Assembly: GCA_035631315.1 (NCBI GenBank)
Contig: DASQIZ010000091.1
Span: 1-64,000, forward strand
Reading direction: 5' to 3'
From: 40CM-2-70-7 sp035631315
Lineage (GTDB): Bacteria > Gemmatimonadota > Gemmatimonadetes > Gemmatimonadales > GWC2-71-9
DNA: 64,000 bases
Made by a program: the position numbers and the translations under genes
Notes under the pieces: generated by a model
Told to the model about the DNA's origin: nothing
Seen by the model: the letters and a program-made list of their open reading frames with translations, nothing else
Database searches by the model: none
Part shown: piece after piece, positions 23,676 through 33,100 of the stretch
Numbering within the stretch: the stretch's first letter is position 1
How the letters are laid out: every line of letters starts with the position of its first letter

Positions 23676-24251
23676 TCAGGCGGTGATGCGCTCCAGGAAA
23701 AGTCTGACGATGCGCTCAGTCATGCCCCAGATGACTTCGCCTTCCACCTTGTAGGCGGTGAAGGTCCTCGGGATTCCCCTGAGGGTCATGGTGATCTGGG
23801 TGCTGGTGGCGGGGTCGATGAGGGTCTTGAAGGGGATCCAGAACGAGCGCTGCACCTCGGCGGGGCTGTTGGTGTGGGGTGGACGGCGGGACAACGCGAA
23901 CACGAACGGCCTGACGAAGATGGGAGGCAGGTGGGGGGAGCGCGGATTCACGTCGTCGAGCGCGCCCAGCTGCTCGGCCTCATTGAGATCGATCCCCGTT
24001 TCCTCGCGGGCTTCGCGGATGGCCGTCGACAGAAGGTCGGCATCCCCCACTTCGAACCGTCCGCCGGGGAACGCGATCTGTCCGGACCACGGGTCGCCCA
24101 GCTGCTCCGCTCTCTTAATAAAGAGGGCCGAGATGCCGTCCTGGTCTTCGTGGAGAATGACGGCGACGGCGGCGGGCCGGGCCGCGGGATCGTGGTCGAC
24201 GACCCCGGGGCGGGAGCCGATCACCCGGCGGATATGAGCGAGGGTGGTCAC
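23676..24251 (-). CDS. NUDIX hydrolase, CoA pyrophosphatase-like
   Basis: About 191 residues from GTG 24251. The NUDIX box is GGRFEVGDADLLSTAIREAR followed by EETGID; the preceding QIAFPGG and following NPRSPHLPPIFVRPFVFAL fit the NudL/CoA-diphosphatase (UPF0035-like) group, which cleaves CoA to 3',5'-ADP and phosphopantetheine. The start overlaps the upstream gene stop by four bases (GTGA). Substrate is inferred. Confidence 0.88.
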   Translation of the reverse strand: MTTLAHIRRVIGSRPGVVDHDPAARPAAVAVILHEDQDGISALFIKRAEQLGDPWSGQIAFPGGRFEVGDADLLSTAIREAREETGIDLNEAEQLGALDDVNPRSPHLPPIFVRPFVFALSRRPPHTNSPAEVQRSFWIPFKTLIDPATSTQITMTLRGIPRTFTAYKVEGEVIWGMTERIVRLFLERITA

Positions 24252-24610
24252 GTGGCTTCCTGGAACCAGCGCGGGACCTCGTCCCATTCGGAAGTCACGC
24301 AGCGCCAGGGGATTGCTTTCGCATCGAGAGATTTCGAGACATCGGTTGCCGGCGTTTCCAGGAACGCGACGCGGACTGGTGCTGGAATCATCTCCAGGGC
24401 AGCCAGGAGTTCGGCAGATGTCGCGTGTTCAGGTGCTGTAAGAATGGCCAGCCCGGCCCGCGCGAGGCGATCGAGCACTGAGTCTGCCGGCACCGGTTTG
24501 CCCCAGACGATCAGTGTCGGGCGTGCGCCTCCCGCGCTCCGGAGGGTCCAGGGAGCCGAGGCGTTCGGGATGGAGAATTCAGCCTTTCGAGGAGTGGCCA
24601 AGTGGGGCAC
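24248..24610 (-). CDS. Small protein of unknown function, coupled to NUDIX gene
   Basis: 120 residues, GTG start. I do not recognise the family. It reads as an alpha/beta domain: RPTLIVWGKPVPADSVLDRL, AGLAILTAPEHATSAELLAA, VRVAFLETPATDVSKSLDAK, with three predicted strands. Its stop overlaps the NUDIX start, so the two are probably expressed together. No membrane segment or signal. Divergent from the glycosyltransferase, 35 bases apart. Confidence 0.65.
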   Translation of the reverse strand: MPHLATPRKAEFSIPNASAPWTLRSAGGARPTLIVWGKPVPADSVLDRLARAGLAILTAPEHATSAELLAALEMIPAPVRVAFLETPATDVSKSLDAKAIPWRCVTSEWDEVPRWFQEAT

Positions 24611-24645
24611 CTTGTGATCCCGAAATTTAGTAAGGACCGTCTCCG

Positions 24646-25779
24646 TTGATCTGGCTGATTCCGGCCGGTTACCTGGTGGCGCTCGTCGTCATCGTCCGGT
24701 TCTATCTCCTGCGCACGCCCAACCTCGCGGATTACCAGCCGAATCCGGACGGGCCTCCGGTCACGGTCATCATCCCGGCCCGCAATGAGGCCCGCAACAT
24801 CGAGGCCTGTGTCACCTCCATTCTGACCACGGGGTACCGCCGGCTCGAGGTGGTCGTGGTCGATGACCAGTCGACTGACGACACGGCCGCGCGTGTCTCG
24901 CGACTGATCACCCTTCCTGGGAATGGTGATCGCTTGCGACTCGTACATGGCGCGAAGAAGCCTGACGGGTGGTTCGGCAAGCAGTGGGCGCTGGTCCAGG
25001 GATTCCGGGCCGCCAGACCCGGCAAGAGTGACCTTCTGATCTTCGCCGACGCGGATACCCAGCACACCCCGGAGCTCATTCCCCGGGCGGTCGCCGTTCT
25101 CGCCAAGGAGAAGGTTGACCTCATGACGGTGCTGCCCCGACAGGCGATGGAGACCTTCTGGGAGCGGATCATCCAGCCCCACGTCTTCTTCGCGCTGGGA
25201 CTTGGCGTCGGGGACTTCAGGCGCGTGAATCGCACCAGGCACTACTGGAAGGGGATCGCGAACGGGCAATTCATTCTCACGCCGCGGAAGACCTACGAAG
25301 CGGTCGGAACGCACGAGGCCGTGAAAGACACCGTGGCCGACGACCTCGCCTTAGCTCAGGCGTACATCAAGTCGGGGCGCGACATCTTCCTGGTCCACGC
25401 ATTCGCCTACATGATGACCCGGATGTACACGAACCTGCGCGAGATCTACGCAGGGTGGTCGAAGAACCTCGCCTCCGGCGCACCGCTGATGATGCCGCCG
25501 ATCGGGATCGTGCGTGCGGTATTCCCCTGGGTGATGTGGGTGCCGAGTCTCGCGTGGCTGGTGCCTCCGGTGATCCTCGCCATCACCGGCGCGATTCCCT
25601 GGCTCGTGGTTGTCCTTCTTTCTCTCGCCATTTGGGGATTCATCTCAGTCAATGAGAAAGTCCCCATTGCGTATTCCCTTTTCTATCCCCTCGGCGCCGC
25701 GGTCATGATTGCGATCATGATCAGGTCGGCGATCAGGGGAAGGCACATCGAGTGGAAGGGGAGGAGCTATGGTCCCTGA
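24646..25779 (+). CDS. Family 2 glycosyltransferase, CruC/hydroxychlorobactene-glucosyltransferase-like
   Basis: 377 residues, TTG start at 24646. One N-terminal membrane helix, then a GT-A domain (VTVIIPARNEARNIEACVTS, VVVVDDQSTDDT, the DxD-like FADADTQHTPE, and the acceptor-side KDTVADDLALAQAYIKSG with its ED-like motif) and about three C-terminal membrane helices (WVPSLAWLVPPVILAI onward). Topology and motifs resemble carotenoid and glycolipid glucosyltransferases. No carotenoid genes are nearby, so substrate is uncertain. Confidence 0.87.
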   Translation: MIWLIPAGYLVALVVIVRFYLLRTPNLADYQPNPDGPPVTVIIPARNEARNIEACVTSILTTGYRRLEVVVVDDQSTDDTAARVSRLITLPGNGDRLRLVHGAKKPDGWFGKQWALVQGFRAARPGKSDLLIFADADTQHTPELIPRAVAVLAKEKVDLMTVLPRQAMETFWERIIQPHVFFALGLGVGDFRRVNRTRHYWKGIANGQFILTPRKTYEAVGTHEAVKDTVADDLALAQAYIKSGRDIFLVHAFAYMMTRMYTNLREIYAGWSKNLASGAPLMMPPIGIVRAVFPWVMWVPSLAWLVPPVILAITGAIPWLVVVLLSLAIWGFISVNEKVPIAYSLFYPLGAAVMIAIMIRSAIRGRHIEWKGRSYGP

Positions 25780-25805
25780 CCCGCCGGTGGCCCCCCGCCT
25801 CCGTC

Positions 25806-25914
25806 GATGCCGGCGCGGCGTAAAGCCGCGGCTCGGCATGTGTCCGTGAACGGACCCCCGCAGTGAGCGTCGCGTTGCGACCCGTGCCGAGCCGCGACGT
25901 ACTGTCGCGCCGGC
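25806..25914. repeat. Multi-stem dispersed element, copy A
   Basis: About 109 bases. Outer arms GCCGGCGCGG and GTCGCGCCGGC; middle arms GCGGCTCGGCA and TGCCGAGCCGC; between them two hairpins TCCGTGAACGGA and GTCGCGTTGCGAC. The plan is a closed junction with two internal stems. Copies B (about 26621-26726) and C (33498-33608) share the order of arms. It lies between convergent genes. Confidence 0.88.
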
Positions 25915-25930
25915 AACCCGGGAGCCCGGG

Positions 25931-26530
25931 TCAGAAATAGATCGCGGCGCCAAAAGACGTCCCGCCGATGTTGAAGGAGGCTTGCCACGCATGCATTCCA
26001 GCTCCAACGCTCCACGAATAGAAGCCGCTGGCGTTGACCTGTCCACCGACGCTGAGACGCGACGAAATGAGATACTGGGCGCCGATCTCCCCGAACAGCC
26101 CCGTGCTCCACTGCGTGCCGCACGTCGATCCCACCGGTCCGAACGGCCCCTGGACGCTCGAGCAGGAATGGCCCGCGGCGCCGGTCAGACCCAGCGTTTC
26201 ATAGCTGACGATGTCCTTCCGCACGACCTGGTAGAACCGCCGCCCAACTCTGGCGTTGATGGTGATTCCGCTGCTCGCGTTTCCGAAGGTGGTGTCGGGC
26301 GCGATCTGCTGGGTCTGGTGCTGGTGGGACAGGTTCAGGCTCGCGTCCAGGAACCACGCGCGATTCGGGGCCGTGAAACGTAGTGCCCCGACCGATGCGA
26401 AGTTCAGCCCGGATGCGAATAGGAGCGCCCACTGGTGCGCGCGGAACGGAAGCGTGTCTCCGGCTTCCTGCGCGACGAGAGGTGCGGCATTGAACGCGAG
26501 AATCGTGAGAGCGGTAGCGAATCGGCGCAT
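25931..26530 (-). CDS. Predicted outer-membrane beta-barrel protein
   Basis: 199 residues from ATG 26530, with AGGA upstream. Signal peptide MRRFATALTILAFNAAPLVA. The mature protein is made of alternating amphipathic strands (NFASVGALRFT, AWFLDASLNLSHQHQ, SGITINARVGRRFYQ, RLSVGGQVNASGFYSWSVG) and ends GTSFGAAIYF, with the C-terminal aromatic residue typical for barrel insertion. Two cysteines (HSCSSVQ, GSTCGTQ) may form a loop disulfide. No family recognised. Confidence 0.78.
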   Translation of the reverse strand: MRRFATALTILAFNAAPLVAQEAGDTLPFRAHQWALLFASGLNFASVGALRFTAPNRAWFLDASLNLSHQHQTQQIAPDTTFGNASSGITINARVGRRFYQVVRKDIVSYETLGLTGAAGHSCSSVQGPFGPVGSTCGTQWSTGLFGEIGAQYLISSRLSVGGQVNASGFYSWSVGAGMHAWQASFNIGGTSFGAAIYF

Positions 26531-26620
26531 ACAAGCGTCCTGTGAGTGGGGCCGGGAACGTGCGCGCAGATTGTGCAGGTGGCAATGAGTCCTCCCAACG
26601 ATCAGCCCGTGATCCCCTCG

Positions 26621-26726
26621 AGGCCGGCGCGGCATAAAGCCGCGGCTCGGCATGTGTCCGTAAACGGACCACCCCGGGTGAGCGTCGCGTTGCGACTCAC
26701 GCCGAGCCGCGATGCTGTCGCGCAGC
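26621..26726. repeat. Multi-stem dispersed element, copy B
   Basis: Same order as copy A: GGCCGGCGCGGC, GCGGCTCGGCA, TCCGTAAACGGA, GTCGCGTTGCGAC, GCCGAGCCGC, TGTCGCGC. The right outer arm is damaged (CGCGCAGC). The 26531-26873 gap otherwise holds a GAGA-looped REP-like hairpin at 26737-26752 and the upstream region of the sigma gene; no coding frame is supported there. Confidence 0.85.
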
Positions 26727-26736
26727 TTCGGGTGGA

Positions 26737-26752
26737 CCGGGCGAGAGCCCGG
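26737..26752. repeat. Short REP-like hairpin with GAGA loop
   Basis: CCGGGC, GAGA loop, GCCCGG. Directly follows copy B of the multi-stem element. Confidence 0.6.
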
Positions 26753-26873
26753 AGATGACCGAAACTGGGGATGCTCTACATGTGTAGTGCCTTGTCGTGA
26801 ATTCCGAGTGGTCCGAACCTGACCGCAGTCACATCGTTGCAACCGTGGCGCACTCGCGACTATCCAAGTCCGT

Positions 26874-27443
26874 GTGCCGAATACGCTCCCAGGACCCTCA
26901 AGCCTACGAGAGCCGACACTGGTCACCGCTGACGCTGAAATAGCTGACGCAACATTGGCAGCGAGCGGTGACGCGACGGCCTTTGAACGGCTCTATCGCG
27001 CGCACGTGGCCCGCATTCACTCACTGGCCCGGCGCATGATCGATGCCGACGAGGCCGACGACGTGACGCAGGACATCTTCGTCCGCGCGTGGGAGAAGCT
27101 CTCGACGTTCCGCGGCGAAGCGGCGTTCGGCACCTGGCTGCACCGGCTGGCAGTGAACGTGATCCTGGCCCGCCGGAAGACGGTCGGGATTTCGCGCCAG
27201 CGACACGACGCACGTGAAGACGCGCTGGACGAAGTCGGCACCAGGCCCGCGACGCCCGATCTGGGAGTGGATTTCGAAGGTGCGATGGCTGCGCTGCCGG
27301 AAAAAGCAAAGCAGGTGTTCGTGCTGCACGACATGGAAGGCTACACCCACGAGGAAATCGCGACGATGCTCGACATCGTGCCGGGCACGTCGAAGTCTCA
27401 ATTGCATCATGCGAGAATGGCGCTCAGACGCCACCTGAGCTGA
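26874..27443 (+). CDS. ECF sigma factor (SigE/RpoE-like)
   Basis: 189 residues, GTG start. Region 2: DATAFERLYRAHVARIHSLA, DADEADDVTQDIFVRAWEKL and the FRGEAAFGTWLHRLAVNVIL recognition helix. Region 4: AALPEKAKQVFVLHDMEGYT, HEEIATMLDIVPGTSKSQLH. It heads an operon with a zinc-finger anti-sigma factor and two DUF4097 proteins, so it likely controls envelope functions. The first ~35 residues are non-conserved; ATG-less start is accepted because the frame opens there. Confidence 0.93.
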   Translation: MPNTLPGPSSLREPTLVTADAEIADATLAASGDATAFERLYRAHVARIHSLARRMIDADEADDVTQDIFVRAWEKLSTFRGEAAFGTWLHRLAVNVILARRKTVGISRQRHDAREDALDEVGTRPATPDLGVDFEGAMAALPEKAKQVFVLHDMEGYTHEEIATMLDIVPGTSKSQLHHARMALRRHLS

Positions 27444-27485
27444 GACGCTCAGTCGATATGACGGTAAGCCGGTAAGGAGCTGCTC

Positions 27486-28160
27486 ATGGACCGCTGGACT
27501 GAAAAACTCTCCGAGTATCTCGACGAGACCCTCACCCAGGGCGAGCGGGAGGCGCTGGACGCGCACCTCGCCACCTGCCGTGAATGCTCCGAGACTCTAG
27601 ACGAGCTGCGTCGCGTGGTCGACCGCGCGCGTGGCCTCGATGACCGTCCGCCGTCGAAGGACCTCTGGTCCGGGATCGCGACCCGGATCGGATCGGGGAC
27701 CGCCGTCGTCTCGGTTGACCGCGCGCGGACGGCGAGCCCGGCGCGGAGCGCCCGCCGCCTGTCATTCTCCATCCCGCAGGCGCTGGCCGCCGGCATTCTG
27801 TTGATGGCCGTCTCGTCGGGTGCAGTGTGGATGTCGCTACGTGACCATCAGACCCCGGTGCTGCAGCCGTCCCCTGACTCGATCGACATTCCGGCCGTGT
27901 GGCAGAAGGTCGACGCGTCGGTGGATCCGGTCGTGGACAGCCTGCGCAAAGCCGTGAAAGAAAACGGGCCGAATCTCGATACGAGCACGGTGCGGATCGT
28001 CGAGAAGAACCTGGCCATCATCGACTCCGCCATCGCCGAAGCCCGGCGCGCGCTCAATGCCGACCCGAACAACAACTACCTGAACCACCACCTCGCCGAC
28101 GTCGTCCGGCGCAGGGCGGACCTCCTTCGCCGGGTCAGCACACTCGGCGTCAGAACCTGA
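27486..28160 (+). CDS. Zinc-finger (zf-HC2) transmembrane anti-sigma factor
   Basis: 224 residues, AAGGAG eight bases before ATG. The cytoplasmic N-terminus has the ZAS motif with HLATCRECSETLDELRR (His-x3-Cys-x2-Cys), expected to bind the sigma factor encoded 42 bases upstream. One membrane helix at about residues 98-118 (ALAAGILLMAVSSGAVWMSL). The periplasmic part is helical (DSIDIPAVWQKVDASVDPVV through NKNYLNHHLADVVRR-like repeats). Confidence 0.9.
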   Translation: MDRWTEKLSEYLDETLTQGEREALDAHLATCRECSETLDELRRVVDRARGLDDRPPSKDLWSGIATRIGSGTAVVSVDRARTASPARSARRLSFSIPQALAAGILLMAVSSGAVWMSLRDHQTPVLQPSPDSIDIPAVWQKVDASVDPVVDSLRKAVKENGPNLDTSTVRIVEKNLAIIDSAIAEARRALNADPNNNYLNHHLADVVRRRADLLRRVSTLGVRT

Positions 28161-28176
28161 GAGGAATAGAAACCAC

Positions 28177-29169
28177 ATGCTTCCCATTCTCCTGGCCGTC
28201 ATGCTCCAGACCCCGGCGCCGAGCCCCAATCCCGCGCCCCGGGTCCGTCATGTCCGGCCTCCGAAGGTGGTCGTGAGGGTCGACGGAGGCGACGACGACA
28301 CGCAGTACAAGGCCAACGTCGATACCACCGTCGCGGTCACCCGTGGCGCACGGCTCGACCTCAACAACTTCGGCGGCGACATCACCGTGAAGGTCTGGGA
28401 CAAGAGTGCCGTCCGCATCTCGGCCGACAACTCCGACCGGGAACGGGTCGACATCGATGTGGACCAGCAGGTCGTCACGGTCCGCACCTCGAGCCGCTAC
28501 GGCGCCCCGCACATGGTCTCCTTCGACCTCACGGTGCCGGCGTGGATGGCGCTGGACCTGGAGGGCACGTACACCGACATCACGGCTACCGGCATCGCGA
28601 GCGACATCACGGCTACGACCGTTCAGGGCGATGTCGACGTGACCGGCGGATCGGGACACATCTCCCTCAACTCCACCTCGGGCTCGGTGAAACTCGCCAA
28701 AGCCCAGGGCCGAATTGACATCGTGACCGTGAACGACGGCATCACCGTTTCGGACACGAAGGGCGATCTGTCGGCCGAGACGACGAATGGCGACGTCGAG
28801 CTGACGGGTATCGATGCGGACAACGTGTCGGCCACCACCATCAATGGCGACATCACGTATGACGGCACTATCAAGGACGCCGGTCACTACTCGTTCTCGA
28901 CAAACAATGGCGACGTCAGCGTGTCCGTCCCGCAAACCGCGAACGTGGCTGTGACTGCCTCGACGTTCAATGGGGACTTCGACCCCTGCTTCCCGATCAC
29001 CATGACCGGAAGCCACAAACACCGGTTCACCTTCACGCTGGGCACCGGGAGCGCAAAGCTCGAGATGGAGTCGTTCGGCGGAGATCTCAAGATCTGTCGC
29101 CCCGGTGAGGTGGGAAAGCATCACAACGGGCGCAACTCGAACAAGGAAAAGGACGAGGACAATGAGTAA
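28177..29169 (+). CDS. DUF4097-type beta-repeat secreted protein (first of pair)
   Basis: 330 residues with a short signal peptide (MLPILLAVMLQTPAPS). The body is a repeating beta-helix pattern: DLNNFGGDITVKVWD, GIASDITATTVQGDVDVTGG, SGSVKLAKAQGRIDIVTVND, NGDVELTGIDADN, NGDITYDGTIKDAG, NGDVSVSV, with recurrent NGD/GSV turns as in DUF4097/DUF4098 proteins. The C-terminus is charged (GKHHNGRNSNKEKDEDNE). Function of the family is unknown; often linked to sigma/anti-sigma loci. Confidence 0.88.
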   Translation: MLPILLAVMLQTPAPSPNPAPRVRHVRPPKVVVRVDGGDDDTQYKANVDTTVAVTRGARLDLNNFGGDITVKVWDKSAVRISADNSDRERVDIDVDQQVVTVRTSSRYGAPHMVSFDLTVPAWMALDLEGTYTDITATGIASDITATTVQGDVDVTGGSGHISLNSTSGSVKLAKAQGRIDIVTVNDGITVSDTKGDLSAETTNGDVELTGIDADNVSATTINGDITYDGTIKDAGHYSFSTNNGDVSVSVPQTANVAVTASTFNGDFDPCFPITMTGSHKHRFTFTLGTGSAKLEMESFGGDLKICRPGEVGKHHNGRNSNKEKDEDNE

Positions 29170-29947
29170 TCGCTTCCTGGTGGCGGGCCTCCTGGCCCTC
29201 GCGACTCCGGCGGCCTTGTCCGCCCAGAGCAAGGATTTCCACTGGTCCGGCACGCTGGCCGCGGGCCAGCGCCTCGAGATCAAGGGTGTGAACGGCTCGA
29301 TTCACGCCACCGGGACGGCCGGCGGCACCGCGGATGTGTCCGCCCGGAAGCACTCGGAAGATGGACGCTCCGACCCGGATGAGGTGAAGATCGTGGTGGT
29401 GAACACGCCCGAAGCGGTCACGATCTGCGCGGTCTATCCGACGCCCGATGACGCCGACCGCGACAACGACTGCGAGCAAGGCCGGCACTGGCACTCGAAC
29501 ACGCGCGACAACGACGTGCAGGTGGACTTCACCATTCAGGTCCCGGCGGGCATCGAGTTCGACGGCCAGACCGTGAACGGTGACGTCGAGGCGATGTCGT
29601 TGACCGGCAACACGGACGTGCACACGGTGAACGGCAGCATCGAGGTCTCGACCACCGGGCACGCCGATGCGAACACGGTGAATGGCTCGATCCGCGCCAC
29701 GATGGGCAAGAACGACTTCGAGGAAGCCGAGTTCCGCACCGTGAATGGCGGGATCACGCTGACCATGCCGTCCGACCTGAACGCCGAAGTCCGGGCAGAA
29801 ACGGTGAATGGCGACCTCGACTCGGATTGGCCGGTGACGATCGTCGGCAAGTGGGGCCCGCGCCGCATGCATGGAACGATCGGCAAAGGCGGACGGACGC
29901 TGACGCTCGGGACGGTCAACGGAGACATCAAGCTCCGGAAGAGTTGA
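29162..29947 (+). CDS. DUF4097-type beta-repeat secreted protein (second of pair)
   Basis: 261 residues from ATG 29162, overlapping the previous gene by eight bases with AAGGACGAGG upstream. Signal peptide MSNRFLVAGLLALATPAALS then AQSKDF. It has five or six TVNGS/TVNGD turns about 20 residues apart (KGVNGSIHATG, QTVNGDVEAMS, HTVNGSIEVST, NTVNGSIRATM, RTVNGGITLTM, ETVNGDLDSDW, GTVNGDIKLRK), a regular right-handed beta-solenoid. Paralogue of the preceding gene; last gene of the sigma operon. Confidence 0.88.
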   Translation: MSNRFLVAGLLALATPAALSAQSKDFHWSGTLAAGQRLEIKGVNGSIHATGTAGGTADVSARKHSEDGRSDPDEVKIVVVNTPEAVTICAVYPTPDDADRDNDCEQGRHWHSNTRDNDVQVDFTIQVPAGIEFDGQTVNGDVEAMSLTGNTDVHTVNGSIEVSTTGHADANTVNGSIRATMGKNDFEEAEFRTVNGGITLTMPSDLNAEVRAETVNGDLDSDWPVTIVGKWGPRRMHGTIGKGGRTLTLGTVNGDIKLRKS

Positions 29948-29959
29948 GAAGCGATTGGG

Positions 29960-30000
29960 GATTCGGGATTGGCGCACCAGTCTCAGGCCAATCCCCAATC
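29960..30000. terminator. Hairpin after the DUF4097 operon
   Basis: GATTCGGGATTGG (29960-29972) pairs with CCAATCCCCAATC (29988-30000) with one mismatch, loop of 15 bases. Further GGGGATT/AATCCC words on both sides suggest a dispersed repeat used as terminator. The 29948-30103 stretch holds no gene. Confidence 0.5.
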
Positions 30001-30103
30001 CCGACTCCCCAGTCCCGTTATTTCGCCCCTCCCCGCAGTAATCGGATACCGACAAACTCCCCGAGCACACTGATGTTGAGGCCCTCTTCCACCAGGGGCC
30101 GGA

Positions 30104-33100
30104 GTGCTTCGGGAGCTTCTCGCCCGGACCGAGCAGATCTCAGATCTTGGGGCGTTGTTCAGCGCGCTCGGCTACACACCCGCGTGGGAGCACGTGCCGC
30201 CGGCCTCCTGGTTGGGAGAGCGGGCCGAATCAGGGGTGAAGGCGGCGGCGCTCGTGGCCCGCTGCGGGGCGTTCCGCGTGTTCGGCCTCGAGACCCGCGA
30301 GCCCGAGCAGTGGGCGCGGCGCGCAGCGTCCCGACTCGCGGAGCGCGCTGAACGGGGGTTGATCGCGGCGCTCGACGTCCGAGCAGGCAGGCTGGTGCTC
30401 TCCGCCTGGCGGGCGACGGGTAAAGAGTCGGGACGGCTGGGCATCAAGTCATTCTCGGTCCCGCTCGCCCATCCCTCGGTCGCCACACTCGCTACCATCG
30501 AACGCCTGGCCGTCACCGCTGACGAATCAGCGCTCGGCCTGTCACTCCGGATCGGCGACGCTCTCGCGAGCGAAGGGGTCACGCCCCGCTTCTTCCGGGC
30601 GTTCCGGGACCTGGTGGAGCGATTCACCGACCGCCTCGACCCTGCCATCCGGGCCCCTGACCGCCGGCACCTGGCCCTCACCGCGCTCACTCGTGTCCTG
30701 TTCCTCTATTTCGTGCAGGCCAAAGGCTGGCTCGACGGGGACCCGCGGTATCTCCCCAAGCTGCTCGATGAATCGTTGAGCCAACGACGCCACTTCCACC
30801 GGTCGGCGCTGCACCCCCTCTGCTTCGGCGCTTTGAATCGCCCGTATGGAGAAAGAAGAGCGGGCGCCCGGGCCCTCGGCGCAGTCCCGTTCTTGAATGG
30901 CGGGCTCTTCGAACCCACTCCGCTCGAACGCACAGTAGGACCCGCCCTGTGGCCAAACCCCGAGTGGCGCGACGCATTCGACGACCTGTTCGAGCGATTT
31001 CACTTCTCGGTCCGAGAGGATGAAAGTGCCGACCTGGTCGCGCCAGACATGCTGGGCCGAGTGTTCGAGGGGATCATGGATCCCGGCGATCGCCGGTCGA
31101 GCGGGAGCTACTACACACCGCCGGGCCTGGTCCGCGCCGTGGTCCGCGCGTCCCTCGAGGCGGCGCTCATCGAAAGGCGGGGAGTTCAGCCGGACGCGGC
31201 TGCGCGCTGGGCGCACGAGGGCGTCGCACCACTCGATCCACCCAGTCTCCGCGGCCTCACCGTGCTCGACCCGGCCGTCGGCTCCGGTGCATTTCTCCTC
31301 GGGGCGCTCGAAGAGCTGGCCCGCATGCGCATGGCGGCGGGAGAATCGCGAGGGCCAGCGCTCTCACGCGACATCATCTCGGGATCCCTATTCGGCGTCG
31401 ACCTCGACCCCACCGCCGTCCGGTTGACGGAGCTCAGGCTCTGGCTCGCATTGGTCGCGGATGACGGTACGCGCGCCCCGGAAGAAGTCGCGCCGCTCCC
31501 CAACCTCGACGGCCGCGTGCGTCAGGGGGATGCGCTCCTCGACCCCGTCGCTCTCGCTCGTGGGCTCACGGGAGCGATGGGTCTGGGCGACGCGCGGCGA
31601 GAGATCGAACGCCTTGGTCAGGCCCGGCAGACCGTCTTCGCGTCTCCGGGAGTCGCTAAACGAGAGCCATTGAGGAAACTCCAGGAGGCGGAGGTCGCGC
31701 TCGCCAAGCGTTTCTTCGAGCGGGCGCTCGCGGGTGTCGAGCGGCTGATCGCGGAGATCGTCGAGATGGGACGGTCGCGCGATCTGTTCGGCCGCGCCGC
31801 AGGGCTGACGACGAGCGCGCGTGAGCAGCTGCGTCGCTTGAAGGCGGTGCGGCGGGAGCTCCGTTCCTCGCTTCGCCGGTTGGTTCGAGAAGACGGTGCT
31901 CCCTTCTTTTCGTTCGACACCCACTTCGCGGACGTCCTTGCAGCGGGCGGATTCGACTGCGTCGTCGGCAATCCGCCCTGGGTGCGCGCCGAGCGACTTC
32001 CAGTGAGGCTGCGCGAGGCGTTGTCGACCCGTTACCGCTGCTGGCACGCCGGTGGCGAGCGTGGGTTCGCGCATCAGCCCGATCTCTCGGTGGCCTTCGT
32101 GGAGCGCGCGCTCGAGCTGACCGCGACCGGTGGCGTCGTGGGTTTGCTGGTCCCTGCCAAGCTCGCGACAGCAGGATACGCGGAGCTCTTGCGGCGGCAT
32201 GTCGCGAACGAGGCTCGGATCGCCCGGATCGCTCCCGCGGATGACGCCGCACAGGCCTTTGGAGCGGCGGTGTACCCGATGGCTCTGGTGGCGGCGCGAC
32301 GGCCGCCGCGGGTGGCCGAGCGGGTGACGCTGGGGCTCGACCCTTCGGAGCGAACGGCCACGACGCAGGGCGCGCTGCAGCAGGCCGGTCCCTGGATCCT
32401 CCAGCCTCACGCGGACCGGGTCGCGAGACGTCTCCGCGACGAGCTGCCGACCGTCGGCGAACGCTGGGCGCCAATACTCGGTGTAAAGACAGGTGCCGAC
32501 GACCTGTTCCTGATGAACGAGCCCTGTGAGGAGTCCCGGCCAGCCGTGCGGGGACGGGATTGCGAGCGGTGGCGAGTCGAAGCGCGCCTGCATCTGCTCT
32601 GGACCCACGAACCTGATGGCCGAATCCGCACCCGGCTCAACGCGGCGATGACGGGCCGGCTCGAACCGGTGGTCGACCGTCTGAAGCAGCGAGCCGACTA
32701 CCGCGGGGGTCCCCCCTGGCAGCTCTTCCGCCTCGGCCTCGCGATCGCCCCGAACCGGGTGATTTGGCCCGACCTCGCCCGCAGACTGTCCGCCTCGGTC
32801 CCCGACCCCGTGATGGCGCCACTCAATACCGTCTACGGCATCGTCACGAGAACGACAGACGAGGCCCATGCGCTCGCGGCGTTGTTCAACTCGCGATGGT
32901 ACACGGCGCTCGCGGCGTTGCGTGCTGATCCGGCGCGGGGCGGCTTTCGGCGTTTCAACGCGCGGGTCGTTCGCATCCTCCCCCTTCCGCCCGCGAGCCA
33001 CCCGATCTGGGCTCGACTGGCTGAGTGTGGGCGGAAACACGTGGTCGATGACGACGTGGTTGCGGAGTGCCTGGGCCTGGACGCGCGGGAGCGGAAAGCG

